Origin: Leptodactylus fallax
Lineage: Eukaryota > Chordata > Amphibia > Anura > Leptodactylidae
Assembly (NCBI GenBank): GCA_947044405.1
Contig: CAMRHE010001105.1
Location: 62,001 to 126,000 of the forward strand
DNA: 64,000 nt
Direction of reading: 5' to 3'
Shown: positions 51,891-63,882 of the stretch, in pieces
Layout: every line of letters starts with the position of its first letter
How positions within the stretch are numbered: position 1 is the first letter of the stretch
Made by a program: the position numbers and the translations under genes
The notes under the pieces: model-generated
Told to the model about the DNA's origin: nothing
Seen by the model: the letters and a program-made list of their open reading frames with translations, nothing else
Databases searched by the model: none

Positions 51891-52477
51891 AATTACAGAC
51901 TAGTGAGCACAGCTCTGGATGTGACTGGAGTATAAGCTATAATTACAGACTAGTGAGCACAGCTCTGGATGTGACTGGAGTATAAGCTATAACTACAGAC
52001 TAGTGAGCACAGCTCTGGATGTGACTGGAGGATAAGCTATAATTACAGACTAGTGAGCACAGCTCTGGATGTGACTGGAGGATAAGGCATAATTACAGAC
52101 TAGTGAGCACAGCTCTGGATGTGACTGGAGTATAAGCCATAATTACAGACTAGTGAGCACAGCTCTGGATGTGACTGGAGGATAAGCCATAATTACAGAC
52201 TAGTGAGCACAGCTCTGGATGTGACTGGAGGATAAGGCATAACTACAGACTAGTGAGCACAGCTCTGGATGTGACTGGAGTATAAGCTATAATTACAGAC
52301 TAGTGAGCACAGCTCTGGATGTGACTGGAGTATAAGCCATAATTACAGACTAGTGAGCACAGCTCTGGATGTGACTGGAGGATAAGCCATAACTACAGAC
52401 TAGTGAGCACAGCTCTGGATGTGACTGGAGGATAAGCCATAATTACAGACTAGTGAGCACAGCTCTGGATGTGACTG

Positions 52478-52510
52478 GGGAAGGCAAAACAGACGGCCAG
52501 CGGATGACGA
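52478..52510. other. Scar: collapsed unit
   Basis: GGGGAAGGCAAAACAGACGG and the following CCAGCGGATGACGA keep the unit's order with nearly all T removed and several CpGs gained. The homologous units (8.65, 36.06 kb) are perfect. Confidence 0.82.
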
Positions 52511-52874
52511 GGATAAGCTATAATTACAGACTAGTGAGCACAGCTCTGGATGTGACTGGAGGATAAGCCATAACTACAGACTAGTGAGCACAGCTCTGGA
52601 TGTGACTGGAGGATAAGCTATAATTACAGACTAGTGAGCACAGCTCTGGATGTGACTGGAGGATAAGCTATAATTACAGACTAGTGAGCACAGCTCTGGA
52701 TGTGACTGGAGGATAAGGCATAATTACAGACTAGTGAGCACAGCTCTGGATGTGACTGGAGGATAAGCCATAATTACAGACTAGTGAGCACAGCTCTGGA
52801 TGTGACTGGAGTATAAGCCATAATTACAGACTAGTGAGCACAGCTCTGGATGTGACTGGAGTATAAGCCATAAC

Positions 52875-52921
52875 TCAGACTAGTGAGCACAGCCTGGATG
52901 TGACTGGAGGATAAGCAAACT
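52875..52921. other. Scar: several small deletions over one unit
   Basis: AACTCAGAC replaces AACTACAGAC, CAGCCTGG replaces CAGCTCTGG, and AAGCAAACTAC replaces AAGCTATAACTAC. Confidence 0.8.
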
Positions 52922-53469
52922 ACAGACTAGTGAGCACAGCTCTGGATGTGACTGGAGGATAAGCTATAATTACAGACTAGTGAGCACAGCTCTGGATGTG
53001 ACTGGAGGATAAGCTATAATTACAGACTAGTGAGCACAGCTCTGGATGTGACTGGAGGATAAGCTATAATTACAGACTAGTGAGCACAGCTCTGGATGTG
53101 ACTGGAGTATAAGCTATAACTACAGACTAGTGAGCACAGCTCTGGATGTGACTGGAGGATAAGGCATAACTACAGACTAGTGAGCACAGCTCTGGATGTG
53201 ACTGGAGTATAAGCTATAACTACAGACTAGTGAGCACAGCTCTGGATGTGACTGGAGGATAAGCTATAATTACAGACTAGTGAGCACAGCTCTGGATGTG
53301 ACTGGAGTATAAGCTATAACTACAGACTAGTGAGCACAGCTCTGGATGTGACTGGAGGATAAGCTATAACTACAGACTAGTGAGCACAGCTCTGGATGTG
53401 ACTGGAGGATAAGCCATAACTACAGACTAGTGAGCACAGCTCTGGATGTGACTGGAGGATAAGCTATAA

Positions 53470-53523
53470 CACAGACAGTGAGCACAGCCTGGATGTGACT
53501 GGAGTATAAACAAATACAGACAG
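53470..53523. other. Scar over an A36 marker unit
   Basis: AACACAGACAGTG, CAGCCTGG and TATAAACAAATACAGACAG replace the normal text. The AAAC motif shows that this was the A36 unit, so HOR ancestry is still readable through the damage. Confidence 0.8.
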
Positions 53524-54111
53524 TGAGCACAGCTCTGGATGTGACTGGAGGATAAGCTATAATTACAGACTAGTGAGCACAGCTCTGGATGTGACTGGAG
53601 GATAAGCCATAATTACAGACTAGTGAGCACAGCTCTGGATGTGACTGGAGTATAAGCCATAACTACAGACTAGTGAGCACAGCTCTGGATGTGACTGGAG
53701 GATAAGCTATAATTACAGACTAGTGAGCACAGCTCTGGATGTGACTGGAGGATAAGCTATAATTACAGACTAGTGAGCACAGCTCTGGATGTGACTGGAG
53801 GATAAGCTATAATTACAGACTAGTGAGCACAGCTCTGGATGTGACTGGAGGATAAGCTATAATTACAGACTAGTGAGCACAGCTCTGGATGTGACTGGAG
53901 GATAAGCTATAACTACAGACTAGTGAGCACAGCTCTGGATGTGACTGGAGTATAAGCTATAATTACAGACTAGTGAGCACAGCTCTGGATGTGACTGGAG
54001 GATAAGCTATAATTACAGACTAGTGAGCACAGCTCTGGATGTGACTGGAGTATAAGCTATAATTACAGACTAGTGAGCACAGCTCTGGATGTGGCTGGAG
54101 GATAAGCCATA

Positions 54112-54120
54112 ACCCGGAGG
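54112..54120. other. Scar: AACCCGGAGGACTAG
   Basis: ATAACCCGGAGGACTAGTG replaces ATAACTACAGACTAGTG, with a CpG gained. Confidence 0.8.
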
Positions 54121-55247
54121 ACTAGTGAGCACAGCTCTGGATGTGACTGGAGGATAAGGCATAACTACAGACTAGTGAGCACAGCTCTGGATGTGACTGG
54201 AGGATAAGCTATAATTACAGACTAGTGAGCACAGCTCTGGATGTGACTGGAGTATAAGCTATAACTACAGACTAGTGAGCACAGCTCTGGATGTGACTGG
54301 AGTATAAGCTATAATTACAGACTAGTGAGCACAGCTCTGGATGTGACTGGAGTATAAGCTATAATTACAGACTAGTGAGCACAGCTCTGGATGTGACTGG
54401 AGTATAAGCTATAACTACAGACTAGTGAGCACAGCTCTGGATGTGACTGGAGGATAAGGCATAATTACAGACTAGTGAGCACAGCTCTGGATGTGACTGG
54501 AGGATAAGGCATAATTACAGACTAGTGAGCACAGCTCTGGATGTGACTGGAGGATAAGCTATAATTACAGACTAGTGAGCACAGCTCTGGATGTGACTGG
54601 AGTATAAGCTATAACTACAGACTAGTGAGCACAGCTCTGGATGTGACTGGAGGATAAGGCATAACTACAGACTAGTGAGCACAGCTCTGGATGTGACTGG
54701 AGGATAAGCTATAACTACAGACTAGTGAGCACAGCTCTGGATGTGACTGGAGGATAAGCTATAATTACAGACTAGTGAGCACAGCTCTGGATGTGACTGG
54801 AGGATAAGCTATAATTACAGACTAGTGAGCACAGCTCTGGATGTGACTGGAGGATAAGGCATAATTACAGACTAGTGAGCACAGCTCTGGATGTGACTGG
54901 AATATAAGCTATAATTACAGACTAGTGAGCACAGCTCTGGATGTGACTGGAGGATAAGCTATAATTACAGACTAGTGAGCACAGCTCTGGATGTGACTGG
55001 AGGATAAGCCATAATTACAGACTAGTGAGCACAGCTCTGGATGTGACTGGAGGATAAGGCATAACTACAGACTAGTGAGCACAGCTCTGGATGTGACTGG
55101 AGGATAAGGCATAACTACAGACTAGTGAGCACAGCTCTGGATGTGACTGGAGTATAAGCCATAACTACAGACTAGTGAGCACAGCTCTGGATGTGACTGG
55201 AGGATAAGCTATAATTACAGACTAGTGAGCACAGCTCTGGATGTGAC

Positions 55248-55257
55248 TGGGGAAAGC
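55248..55257. other. Scar: CTGGGGAAAGCC
   Basis: The text replaces CTGGAGGATAAGCC. T and A are lost and the flanks are perfect. Confidence 0.8.
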
Positions 55258-57246
55258 CATAATTACAGACTAGTGAGCACAGCTCTGGATGTGACTGGAG
55301 GATAAGCTATAATTACAGACTAGTGAGCACAGCTCTGGATGTGACTGGAGGATAAGCTATAATTACAGACTAGTGAGCACAGCTCTGGATGTGACTGGAG
55401 GATAAGCCATAATTACAGACTAGTGAGCACAGCTCTGGATGTGACTGGAGGATAAGCTATAATTACAGACTAGTGAGCACAGCTCTGGATGTGACTGGAG
55501 TATAAGCTATAATTACAGACTAGTGAGCACAGCTCTGGATGTGACTGGAGTATAAGCTATAATTACAGACTAGTGAGCACAGCTCTGGATGTGACTGGAG
55601 GATAAGCTATAATTACAGACTAGTGAGCACAGCTCTGGATGTGACTGGAGGATAAGCTATAATTACAGACTAGTGAGCACAGCTCTGGATGTGACTGGAG
55701 GATAAGCCATAACTACAGACTAGTGAGCACAGCTCTGGATGTGACTGGAGTATAAGGCATAATTACAGACTAGTGAGCACAGCTCTGGATGTGACTGGAG
55801 GATAAGCTATAATTACAGACTAGTGAGCACAGCTCTGGATGTGACTGGAGGATAAGCTATAATTACAGACTAGTGAGCACAGCTCTGGATGTGACTGGAG
55901 GATAAGCTATAATTACAGACTAGTGAGCACAGCTCTGGATGTGACTGGAGGATAAGCTATAATTACAGACTAGTGAGCACAGCTCTGGATGTGACTGGAG
56001 GATAAGCCATAATTACAGACTAGTGAGCACAGCTCTGGATGTGACTGGAGGATAAGCCATAATTACAGACTAGTGAGCACAGCTCTGGATGTGACTGGAG
56101 TATAAGCTATAATTACAGACTAGTGAGCACAGCTCTGGATGTGACTGGAGTATAAGCTATAATTACAGACTAGTGAGCACAGCTCTGGATGTGACTGGAG
56201 GATAAGGCATAATTACAGACTAGTGAGCACAGCTCTGGATGTGACTGGAGTATAAGCTATAATTACAGACTAGTGAGCACAGCTCTGGATGTGACTGGAG
56301 GATAAGCCATAATTACAGACTAGTGAGCACAGCTCTGGATGTGACTGGAGTATAAGCTATAATTACAGACTAGTGAGCACAGCTCTGGATGTGACTGGAG
56401 TATAAGCTATAATTACAGACTAGTGAGCACAGCTCTGGATGTGACTGGAGGATAAGCCATAATTACAGACTAGTGAGCACAGCTCTGGATGTGACTGGAG
56501 TATAAGCTATAATTACAGACTAGTGAGCACAGCTCTGGATGTGACTGGAGGATAAGCTATAATTACAGACTAGTGAGCACAGCTCTGGATGTGACTGGAG
56601 GATAAGCTATAATTACAGACTAGTGAGCACAGCTCTGGATGTGACTGGAGTATAAGCTATAATTACAGACTAGTGAGCACAGCTCTGGATGTGACTGGAG
56701 GATAAGCTATAATTACAGACTAGTGAGCACAGCTCTGGATGTGACTGGAGTATAAGCTATAATTACAGACTAGTGAGCACAGCTCTGGATGTGACTGGAG
56801 GATAAGGCATAACTACAGACTAGTGAGCACAGCTCTGGATGTGACTGGAGGATAAGGCATAACTACAGACTAGTGAGCACAGCTCTGGATGTGACTGGAG
56901 GATAAGCCATAATTACAGACTAGTGAGCACAGCTCTGGATGTGACTGGAGGATAAGCTATAACTACAGACTAGTGAGCACAGCTCTGGATGTGACTGGAG
57001 GATAAGCCATAACTACAGACTAGTGAGCACAGCTCTGGATGTGACTGGAGGATAAGCTATAACTACAGACTAGTGAGCACAGCTCTGGATGTGACTGGAG
57101 GATAAGCTATAACTACAGACTAGTGAGCACAGCTCTGGATGTGACTGGAGGATAAGCTATAACTACAGACTAGTGAGCACAGCTCTGGATGTGACTGGAG
57201 GATAAGCCATAACTACAGACTAGTGAGCACAGCTCTGGATGTGACT

Positions 57247-57282
57247 GGAGAAGCCAAACACAGACAGACACAGCCGGAGGAC
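57247..57282. other. Scar: 36-bp T-free collapsed unit
   Basis: No T occurs between 57247 and 57282, although a 36-base stretch of normal satellite would hold about eight or nine. The remaining bases keep the unit's order (AAGCCA, AAC, ACAGAC, ACACAG, CCGGAGGAC). It is followed by CTATAGGCATAAC. Confidence 0.85.
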
Positions 57283-58831
57283 TATAGGCATAACTACAGA
57301 CTAGTGAGCACAGCTCTGGATGTGACTGGAGGATAAGCTATAATTACAGACTAGTGAGCACAGCTCTGGATGTGACTGGAGGATAAGCTATAACTACAGA
57401 CTAGTGAGCACAGCTCTGGATGTGACTGGAGGATAAGCTATAATTACAGACTAGTGAGCACAGCTCTGGATGTGACTGGAGGATAAGGCATAACTACAGA
57501 CTAGTGAGCACAGCTCTGGATGTGACTGGAGTATAAGCTATAATTACAGACTAGTGAGCACAGCTCTGGATGTGACTGGAGGATAAGCTATAATTACAGA
57601 CTAGTGAGCACAGCTCTGGATGTGACTGGAGGATAAGGCATAATTACAGACTAGTGAGCACAGCTCTGGATGTGACTGGAGTATAAGCTATAATTACAGA
57701 CTAGTGAGCACAGCTCTGGATGTGACTGGAGGATAAGCTATAACTACAGACTAGTGAGCACAGCTCTGGATGTGACTGGAGGATAAGGCATAATTACAGA
57801 CTAGTGAGCACAGCTCTGGATGTGACTGGAGGATAAGCTATAATTACAGACTAGTGAGCACAGCTCTGGATGTGACTGGAGGATAAGCCATAATTACAGA
57901 CTAGTGAGCACAGCTCTGGATGTGACTGGAGGATAAGCTATAATTACAGACTAGTGAGCACAGCTCTGGATGTGACTGGAGTATAAGCTATAATTACAGA
58001 CTAGTGAGCACAGCTCTGGATGTGACTGGAGGATAAGCCATAATTACAGACTAGTGAGCACAGCTCTGGATGTGACTGGAGGATAAGCTATAATTACAGA
58101 CTAGTGAGCACAGCTCTGGATGTGACTGGAGTATAAGCTATAATTACAGACTAGTGAGCACAGCTCTGGATGTGACTGGAGTATAAGCTATAACTACAGA
58201 CTAGTGAGCACAGCTCTGGATGTGACTGGAGGATAAGCTATAATTACAGACTAGTGAGCACAGCTCTGGATGTGACTGGAGGATAAGCCATAACTACAGA
58301 CTAGTGAGCACAGCTCTGGATGTGACTGGAGGATAAGCTATAATTACAGACTAGTGAGCACAGCTCTGGATGTGACTGGAGGATAAGGTATAATTACAGA
58401 CTAGTGAGCACAGCTCTGGATGTGACTGGAGTATAAGCTATAATTACAGACTAGTGAGCACAGCTCTGGATGTGACTGGAGTATAAGCTATAATTACAGA
58501 CTAGTGAGCACAGCTCTGGATGTGACTGGAGGATAAGCCATAATTACAGACTAGTGAGCACAGCTCTGGATGTGACTGGAGTATAAGCTATAACTACAGA
58601 CTAGTGAGCACAGCTCTGGATGTGACTGGAGGATAAGCTATAATTACAGACTAGTGAGCACAGCTCTGGATGTGACTGGAGTATAAGCTATAATTACAGA
58701 CTAGTGAGCACAGCTCTGGATGTGACTGGAGGATAAGCTATAATTACAGACTAGTGAGCACAGCTCTGGATGTGACTGGAGGATAAGCCATAACTACAGA
58801 CTAGTGAGCACAGCTCTGGATGTGACTGGAG

Positions 58832-58886
58832 GAAAGCTATAACTACAGACAGTGAGCACAGCTCTGGATGTGACTGGAGGATAACT
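58832..58886. other. Scar: three small deletions across two units
   Basis: GGAGGAAAGC lacks a T, CAGACAGTG lacks the junction T, and GGATAACTAT lacks G36. Confidence 0.8.
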
Positions 58887-59028
58887 ATAACTACAGACTA
58901 GTGAGCACAGCTCTGGATGTGACTGGAGTATAAGCTATAATTACAGACTAGTGAGCACAGCTCTGGATGTGACTGGAGTATAAGGCATAATTACAGACTA
59001 GTGAGCACAGCTCTGGATGTGACTGGAG

Positions 59029-59081
59029 GTATAAGCCATAACTACAGACTAGTGAGCACAGCTCTGGATGTGACTGGAGGT
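59029..59081. other. Allele-merge insertion (G,T at site 31) and nearby one-base loss
   Basis: GGAGGTATAAG carries G at 59029 and T at 59030, both alleles of site 31. The next unit reads GGAGGTAAGCC with A32 missing. Confidence 0.82.
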
Positions 59082-60179
59082 AAGCCATAATTACAGACTA
59101 GTGAGCACAGCTCTGGATGTGACTGGAGGATAAGCCATAATTACAGACTAGTGAGCACAGCTCTGGATGTGACTGGAGTATAAGCTATAATTACAGACTA
59201 GTGAGCACAGCTCTGGATGTGACTGGAGGATAAGCTATAATTACAGACTAGTGAGCACAGCTCTGGATGTGACTGGAGGATAAGCTATAATTACAGACTA
59301 GTGAGCACAGCTCTGGATGTGACTGGAGGATAAGCTATAATTACAGACTAGTGAGCACAGCTCTGGATGTGACTGGAGGATAAGCTATAATTACAGACTA
59401 GTGAGCACAGCTCTGGATGTGGCTGGAGGATAAGGCATAATTACAGACTAGTGAGCACAGCTCTGGATGTGACTGGAGGATAAGCTATAATTACAGACTA
59501 GTGAGCACAGCTCTGGATGTGACTGGAGTATAAGCTATAATTACAGACTAGTGAGCACAGCTCTGGATGTGACTGGAGTATAAGCCATAATTACAGACTA
59601 GTGAGCACAGCTCTGGATGTGACTGGAGTATAAGCTATAATTACAGACTAGTGAGCACAGCTCTGGATGTGACTGGAGGATAAGCTATAACTACAGACTA
59701 GTGAGCACAGCTCTGGATGTGACTGGAGGATAAGCCATAATTACAGACTAGTGAGCACAGCTCTGGATGTGACTGGAGGATAAGCTATAACTACAGACTA
59801 GTGAGCACAGCTCTGGATGTGACTGGAGGATAAGCTATAATTACAGACTAGTGAGCACAGCTCTGGATGTGACTGGAGGATAAGCTATAACTACAGACTA
59901 GTGAGCACAGCTCTGGATGTGACTGGAGGATAAGCTATAATTACAGACTAGTGAGCACAGCTCTGGATGTGACTGGAGGATAAGGCATAATTACAGACTA
60001 GTGAGCACAGCTCTGGATGTGACTGGAGTATAAGCTATAATTACAGACTAGTGAGCACAGCTCTGGATGTGACTGGAGGATAAGCTATAACTACAGACTA
60101 GTGAGCACAGCTCTGGATGTGACTGGAGGATAAGGCATAACTACAGACTAGTGAGCACAGCTCTGGATGTGACTGGAGG

Positions 60180-60205
60180 AAAGCAAAAATAGACGGAGCC
60201 GCCGG
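60180..60205. other. Scar: collapsed unit with CpGs
   Basis: AAAGCAAAAATAGACGGAGC and then CGCCGGTGTGAC stand where almost a full unit should be. Only one T remains before GTGTGAC. Confidence 0.83.
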
Positions 60206-60610
60206 TGTGACTGGAGGATAAGCCATAATTACAGACTAGTGAGCACAGCTCTGGATGTGACTGGAGGATAAGCTATAATTACAGACTAGTGAGCACAGCT
60301 CTGGATGTGACTGGAGGATAAGCCATAACTACAGACTAGTGAGCACAGCTCTGGATGTGACTGGAGGATAAGCTATAATTACAGACTAGTGAGCACAGCT
60401 CTGGATGTGACTGGAGGATAAGGCATAACTACAGACTAGTGAGCACAGCTCTGGATGTGACTGGAGGATAAGGCATAACTACAGACTAGTGAGCACAGCT
60501 CTGGATGTGACTGGAGGATAAGCTATAATTACAGACTAGTGAGCACAGCTCTGGATGTGACTGGAGGATAAGCTATAATTACAGACTAGTGAGCACAGCT
60601 CTGGATGTGA

Positions 60611-60620
60611 CTGGAGATAA
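60611..60620. other. One-base loss at polymorphic site 31
   Basis: GGAGATAAGC has neither G nor T at position 31. The same form occurs at 50981-50990. Confidence 0.85.
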
Positions 60621-60810
60621 GCTATAATTACAGACTAGTGAGCACAGCTCTGGATGTGACTGGAGGATAAGCCATAATTACAGACTAGTGAGCACAGCTC
60701 TGGATGTGACTGGAGGATAAGCTATAATTACAGACTAGTGAGCACAGCTCTGGATGTGACTGGAGGATAAGCTATAACTACAGACTAGTGAGCACAGCTC
60801 TGGATGTGAC

Positions 60811-60820
60811 TGGAGTGGAT
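60811..60820. other. Insertion with T and G at site 31
   Basis: GGAGTGGATAAG carries T followed by GG (60816-60818) where normal units have one base. Confidence 0.83.
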
Positions 60821-61400
60821 AAGCCATAACTACAGACTAGTGAGCACAGCTCTGGATGTGACTGGAGGATAAGGCATAATTACAGACTAGTGAGCACAGC
60901 TCTGGATGTGACTGGAGGATAAGGCATAATTACAGACTAGTGAGCACAGCTCTGGATGTGACTGGAGTATAAGCTATAATTACAGACTAGTGAGCACAGC
61001 TCTGGATGTGACTGGAGTATAAGCTATAACTACAGACTAGTGAGCACAGCTCTGGATGTGACTGGAGGATAAGCCATAATTACAGACTAGTGAGCACAGC
61101 TCTGGATGTGACTGGAGGATAAGCTATAATTACAGACTAGTGAGCACAGCTCTGGATGTGACTGGAGGATAAGCTATAACTACAGACTAGTGAGCACAGC
61201 TCTGGATGTGACTGGAGTATAAGCTATAATTACAGACTAGTGAGCACAGCTCTGGATGTGACTGGAGGATAAGCTATAATTACAGACTAGTGAGCACAGC
61301 TCTGGATGTGACTGGAGGATAAGCTATAATTACAGACTAGTGAGCACAGCTCTGGATGTGACTGGAGTATAAGCCATAATTACAGACTAGTGAGCACAGC

Positions 61401-61430
61401 CTGGGGGCCCGCCGACGGAGATAACTAAAC
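61401..61430. other. Scar: G/C-rich collapsed unit
   Basis: CTGGGGGCCCGCCGACGGAG, then ATAACTAAACTAC. 61403-61421 has no T, and there are several CpGs. It resembles the G/C-only scar at 34840. Confidence 0.83.
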
Positions 61431-61768
61431 TACAGACTAGTGAGCACAGCTCTGGATGTGACTGGAGTATAAGCCATAATTACAGACTAGTGAGCACAGC
61501 TCTGGATGTGACTGGAGTATAAGCCATAATTACAGACTAGTGAGCACAGCTCTGGATGTGACTGGAGGATAAGCTATAACTACAGACTAGTGAGCACAGC
61601 TCTGGATGTGACTGGAGGATAAGCTATAATTACAGACTAGTGAGCACAGCTCTGGATGTGACTGGAGGATAAGCTATAATTACAGACTAGTGAGCACAGC
61701 TCTGGATGTGACTGGAGGATAAGCTATAACTACAGACTAGTGAGCACAGCTCTGGATGTGACTGGAGG

Positions 61769-61780
61769 ACAAACACAAAG
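61769..61780. other. Scar: GGAGGACAAACACAAAGTGAGC
   Basis: About 20 bases of the unit's second half are reduced to a short A/C run without T. Normal units lie on both sides. Confidence 0.82.
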
Positions 61781-62395
61781 TGAGCACAGCTCTGGATGTG
61801 ACTGGAGGATAAGCCATAATTACAGACTAGTGAGCACAGCTCTGGATGTGACTGGAGGATAAGCCATAATTACAGACTAGTGAGCACAGCTCTGGATGTG
61901 ACTGGAGGATAAGCCATAATTACAGACTAGTGAGCACAGCTCTGGATGTGACTGGAGGATAAGCTATAATTACAGACTAGTGAGCACAGCTCTGGATGTG
62001 ACTGGAGGATAAGCTATAATTACAGACTAGTGAGCACAGCTCTGGATGTGACTGGAGGATAAGCTATAATTACAGACTAGTGAGCACAGCTCTGGATGTG
62101 ACTGGAGGATAAGCTATAATTACAGACTAGTGAGCACAGCTCTGGATGTGACTGGAGTATAAGCTATAACTACAGACTAGTGAGCACAGCTCTGGATGTG
62201 ACTGGAGGATAAGCCATAATTACAGACTAGTGAGCACAGCTCTGGATGTGACTGGAGTATAAGCCATAACTACAGACTAGTGAGCACAGCTCTGGATGTG
62301 ACTGGAGGATAAGGCATAATTACAGACTAGTGAGCACAGCTCTGGATGTGACTGGGAGTATAAGCTATAATTACAGACTAGTGAGCACAGCTCTG

Positions 62396-62430
62396 GAGTG
62401 ACGGAGGAAAGGCAACACAGACAGGAGCAA
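62396..62430. other. Scar: collapsed unit
   Basis: CTCTGGAGTGACGGAGGAAAGG and CAACACAGACAGGAGCAAG keep the order of one full unit with most T lost and a CpG gained. An extra G lies just upstream at 62351-62360. Confidence 0.82.
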
Positions 62431-63063
62431 GCTCTGGATGTGACTGGAGTATAAGCTATAATTACAGACTAGTGAGCACAGCTCTGGATGTGACTGGAGT
62501 ATAAGCTATAACTACAGACTAGTGAGCACAGCTCTGGATGTGACTGGAGTATAAGCTATAATTACAGACTAGTGAGCACAGCTCTGGATGTGACTGGAGG
62601 ATAAGGCATAATTACAGACTAGTGAGCACAGCTCTGGATGTGACTGGAGGATAAGCCATAATTACAGACTAGTGAGCACAGCTCTGGATGTGACTGGAGG
62701 ATAAGCTATAATTACAGACTAGTGAGCACAGCTCTGGATGTGACTGGAGGATAAGCTATAATTACAGACTAGTGAGCACAGCTCTGGATGTGACTGGAGT
62801 ATAAGCTATAATTACAGACTAGTGAGCACAGCTCTGGATGTGACTGGAGTATAAGCTATAACTACAGACTAGTGAGCACAGCTCTGGATGTGACTGGAGG
62901 ATAAGGCATAATTACAGACTAGTGAGCACAGCTCTGGATGTGACTGGAGGATAAGGCATAATTACAGACTAGTGAGCACAGCTCTGGATGTGACTGGAGG
63001 ATAAGCTATAATTACAGACTAGTGAGCACAGCTCTGGATGTGACTGGAGTATAAGCCATAACT

Positions 63064-63070
63064 ACAGCTA
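63064..63070. other. One-base loss (CAGCTAG for CAGACTAG)
   Basis: A is lost just before the junction, so the SpeI-type ACTAGT is missing here. Another single loss, at polymorphic site 37-38, is at 63204-63206 (AAGCAT). Confidence 0.8.
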
Positions 63071-63860
63071 GTGAGCACAGCTCTGGATGTGACTGGAGGA
63101 TAAGCTATAATTACAGACTAGTGAGCACAGCTCTGGATGTGACTGGAGGATAAGCTATAATTACAGACTAGTGAGCACAGCTCTGGATGTGACTGGAGGA
63201 TAAGCATAACTACAGACTAGTGAGCACAGCTCTGGATGTGACTGGAGGATAAGGCATAATTACAGACTAGTGAGCACAGCTCTGGATGTGACTGGAGGAT
63301 AAGCCATAATTACAGACTAGTGAGCACAGCTCTGGATGTGACTGGAGGATAAGCTATAATTACAGACTAGTGAGCACAGCTCTGGATGTGACTGGAGTAT
63401 AAGCTATAACTACAGACTAGTGAGCACAGCTCTGGATGTGACTGGAGGATAAGCTATAATTACAGACTAGTGAGCACAGCTCTGGATGTGACTGGAGGAT
63501 AAGCTATAATTACAGACTAGTGAGCACAGCTCTGGATGTGACTGGAGGATAAGCCATAATTACAGACTAGTGAGCACAGCTCTGGATGTGACTGGAGGAT
63601 AAGCTATAATTACAGACTAGTGAGCACAGCTCTGGATGTGACTGGAGTATAAGCTATAACTACAGACTAGTGAGCACAGCTCTGGATGTGACTGGAGGAT
63701 AAGCTATAACTACAGACTAGTGAGCACAGCTCTGGATGTGACTGGAGGATAAGCTATAACTACAGACTAGTGAGCACAGCTCTGGATGTGACTGGAGGAT
63801 AAGCCATAATTACAGACTAGTGAGCACAGCTCTGGATGTGACTGGAGTATAAGCTATAAC

Positions 63861-63882
63861 CAGCAGCCACCTGGATGTGACC
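63861..63882. other. Scar: scrambled patch near right edge
   Basis: ATAACCAGCAGCCACCTGG replaces ATAACTACAGACTAGTGAGCACAGCTCTGG, and GTGACCTATAAC then skips GGAGGATAAG. It is followed by two perfect units and the window edge. Confidence 0.82.

Larger units (their letters stand above)
51303..55250. repeat. Diverged copy of HOR middle, about 3.9 kb
   Basis: Unit order from 51303 matches about 7.55-8.65 kb and 35.0-36.0 kb, and from 52.5 to 55.2 kb it matches the HOR middle as in 36.2-38.95 kb. The A30 unit at 54900 corresponds to 38664 (offset 16,236), while the GGCAT unit at 51886 corresponds to about 35519 (offset about 16,366), so about 130 bp are missing in between. Several markers present in all other copies (G24 at the start, A27, A50, GTCAT) show the plain consensus base here, although A30 at 54900 and one G24 unit at about 54093 survive. 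The A36 unit falls in a scar at 53470-53523. Scars are dense. Confidence 0.6.
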
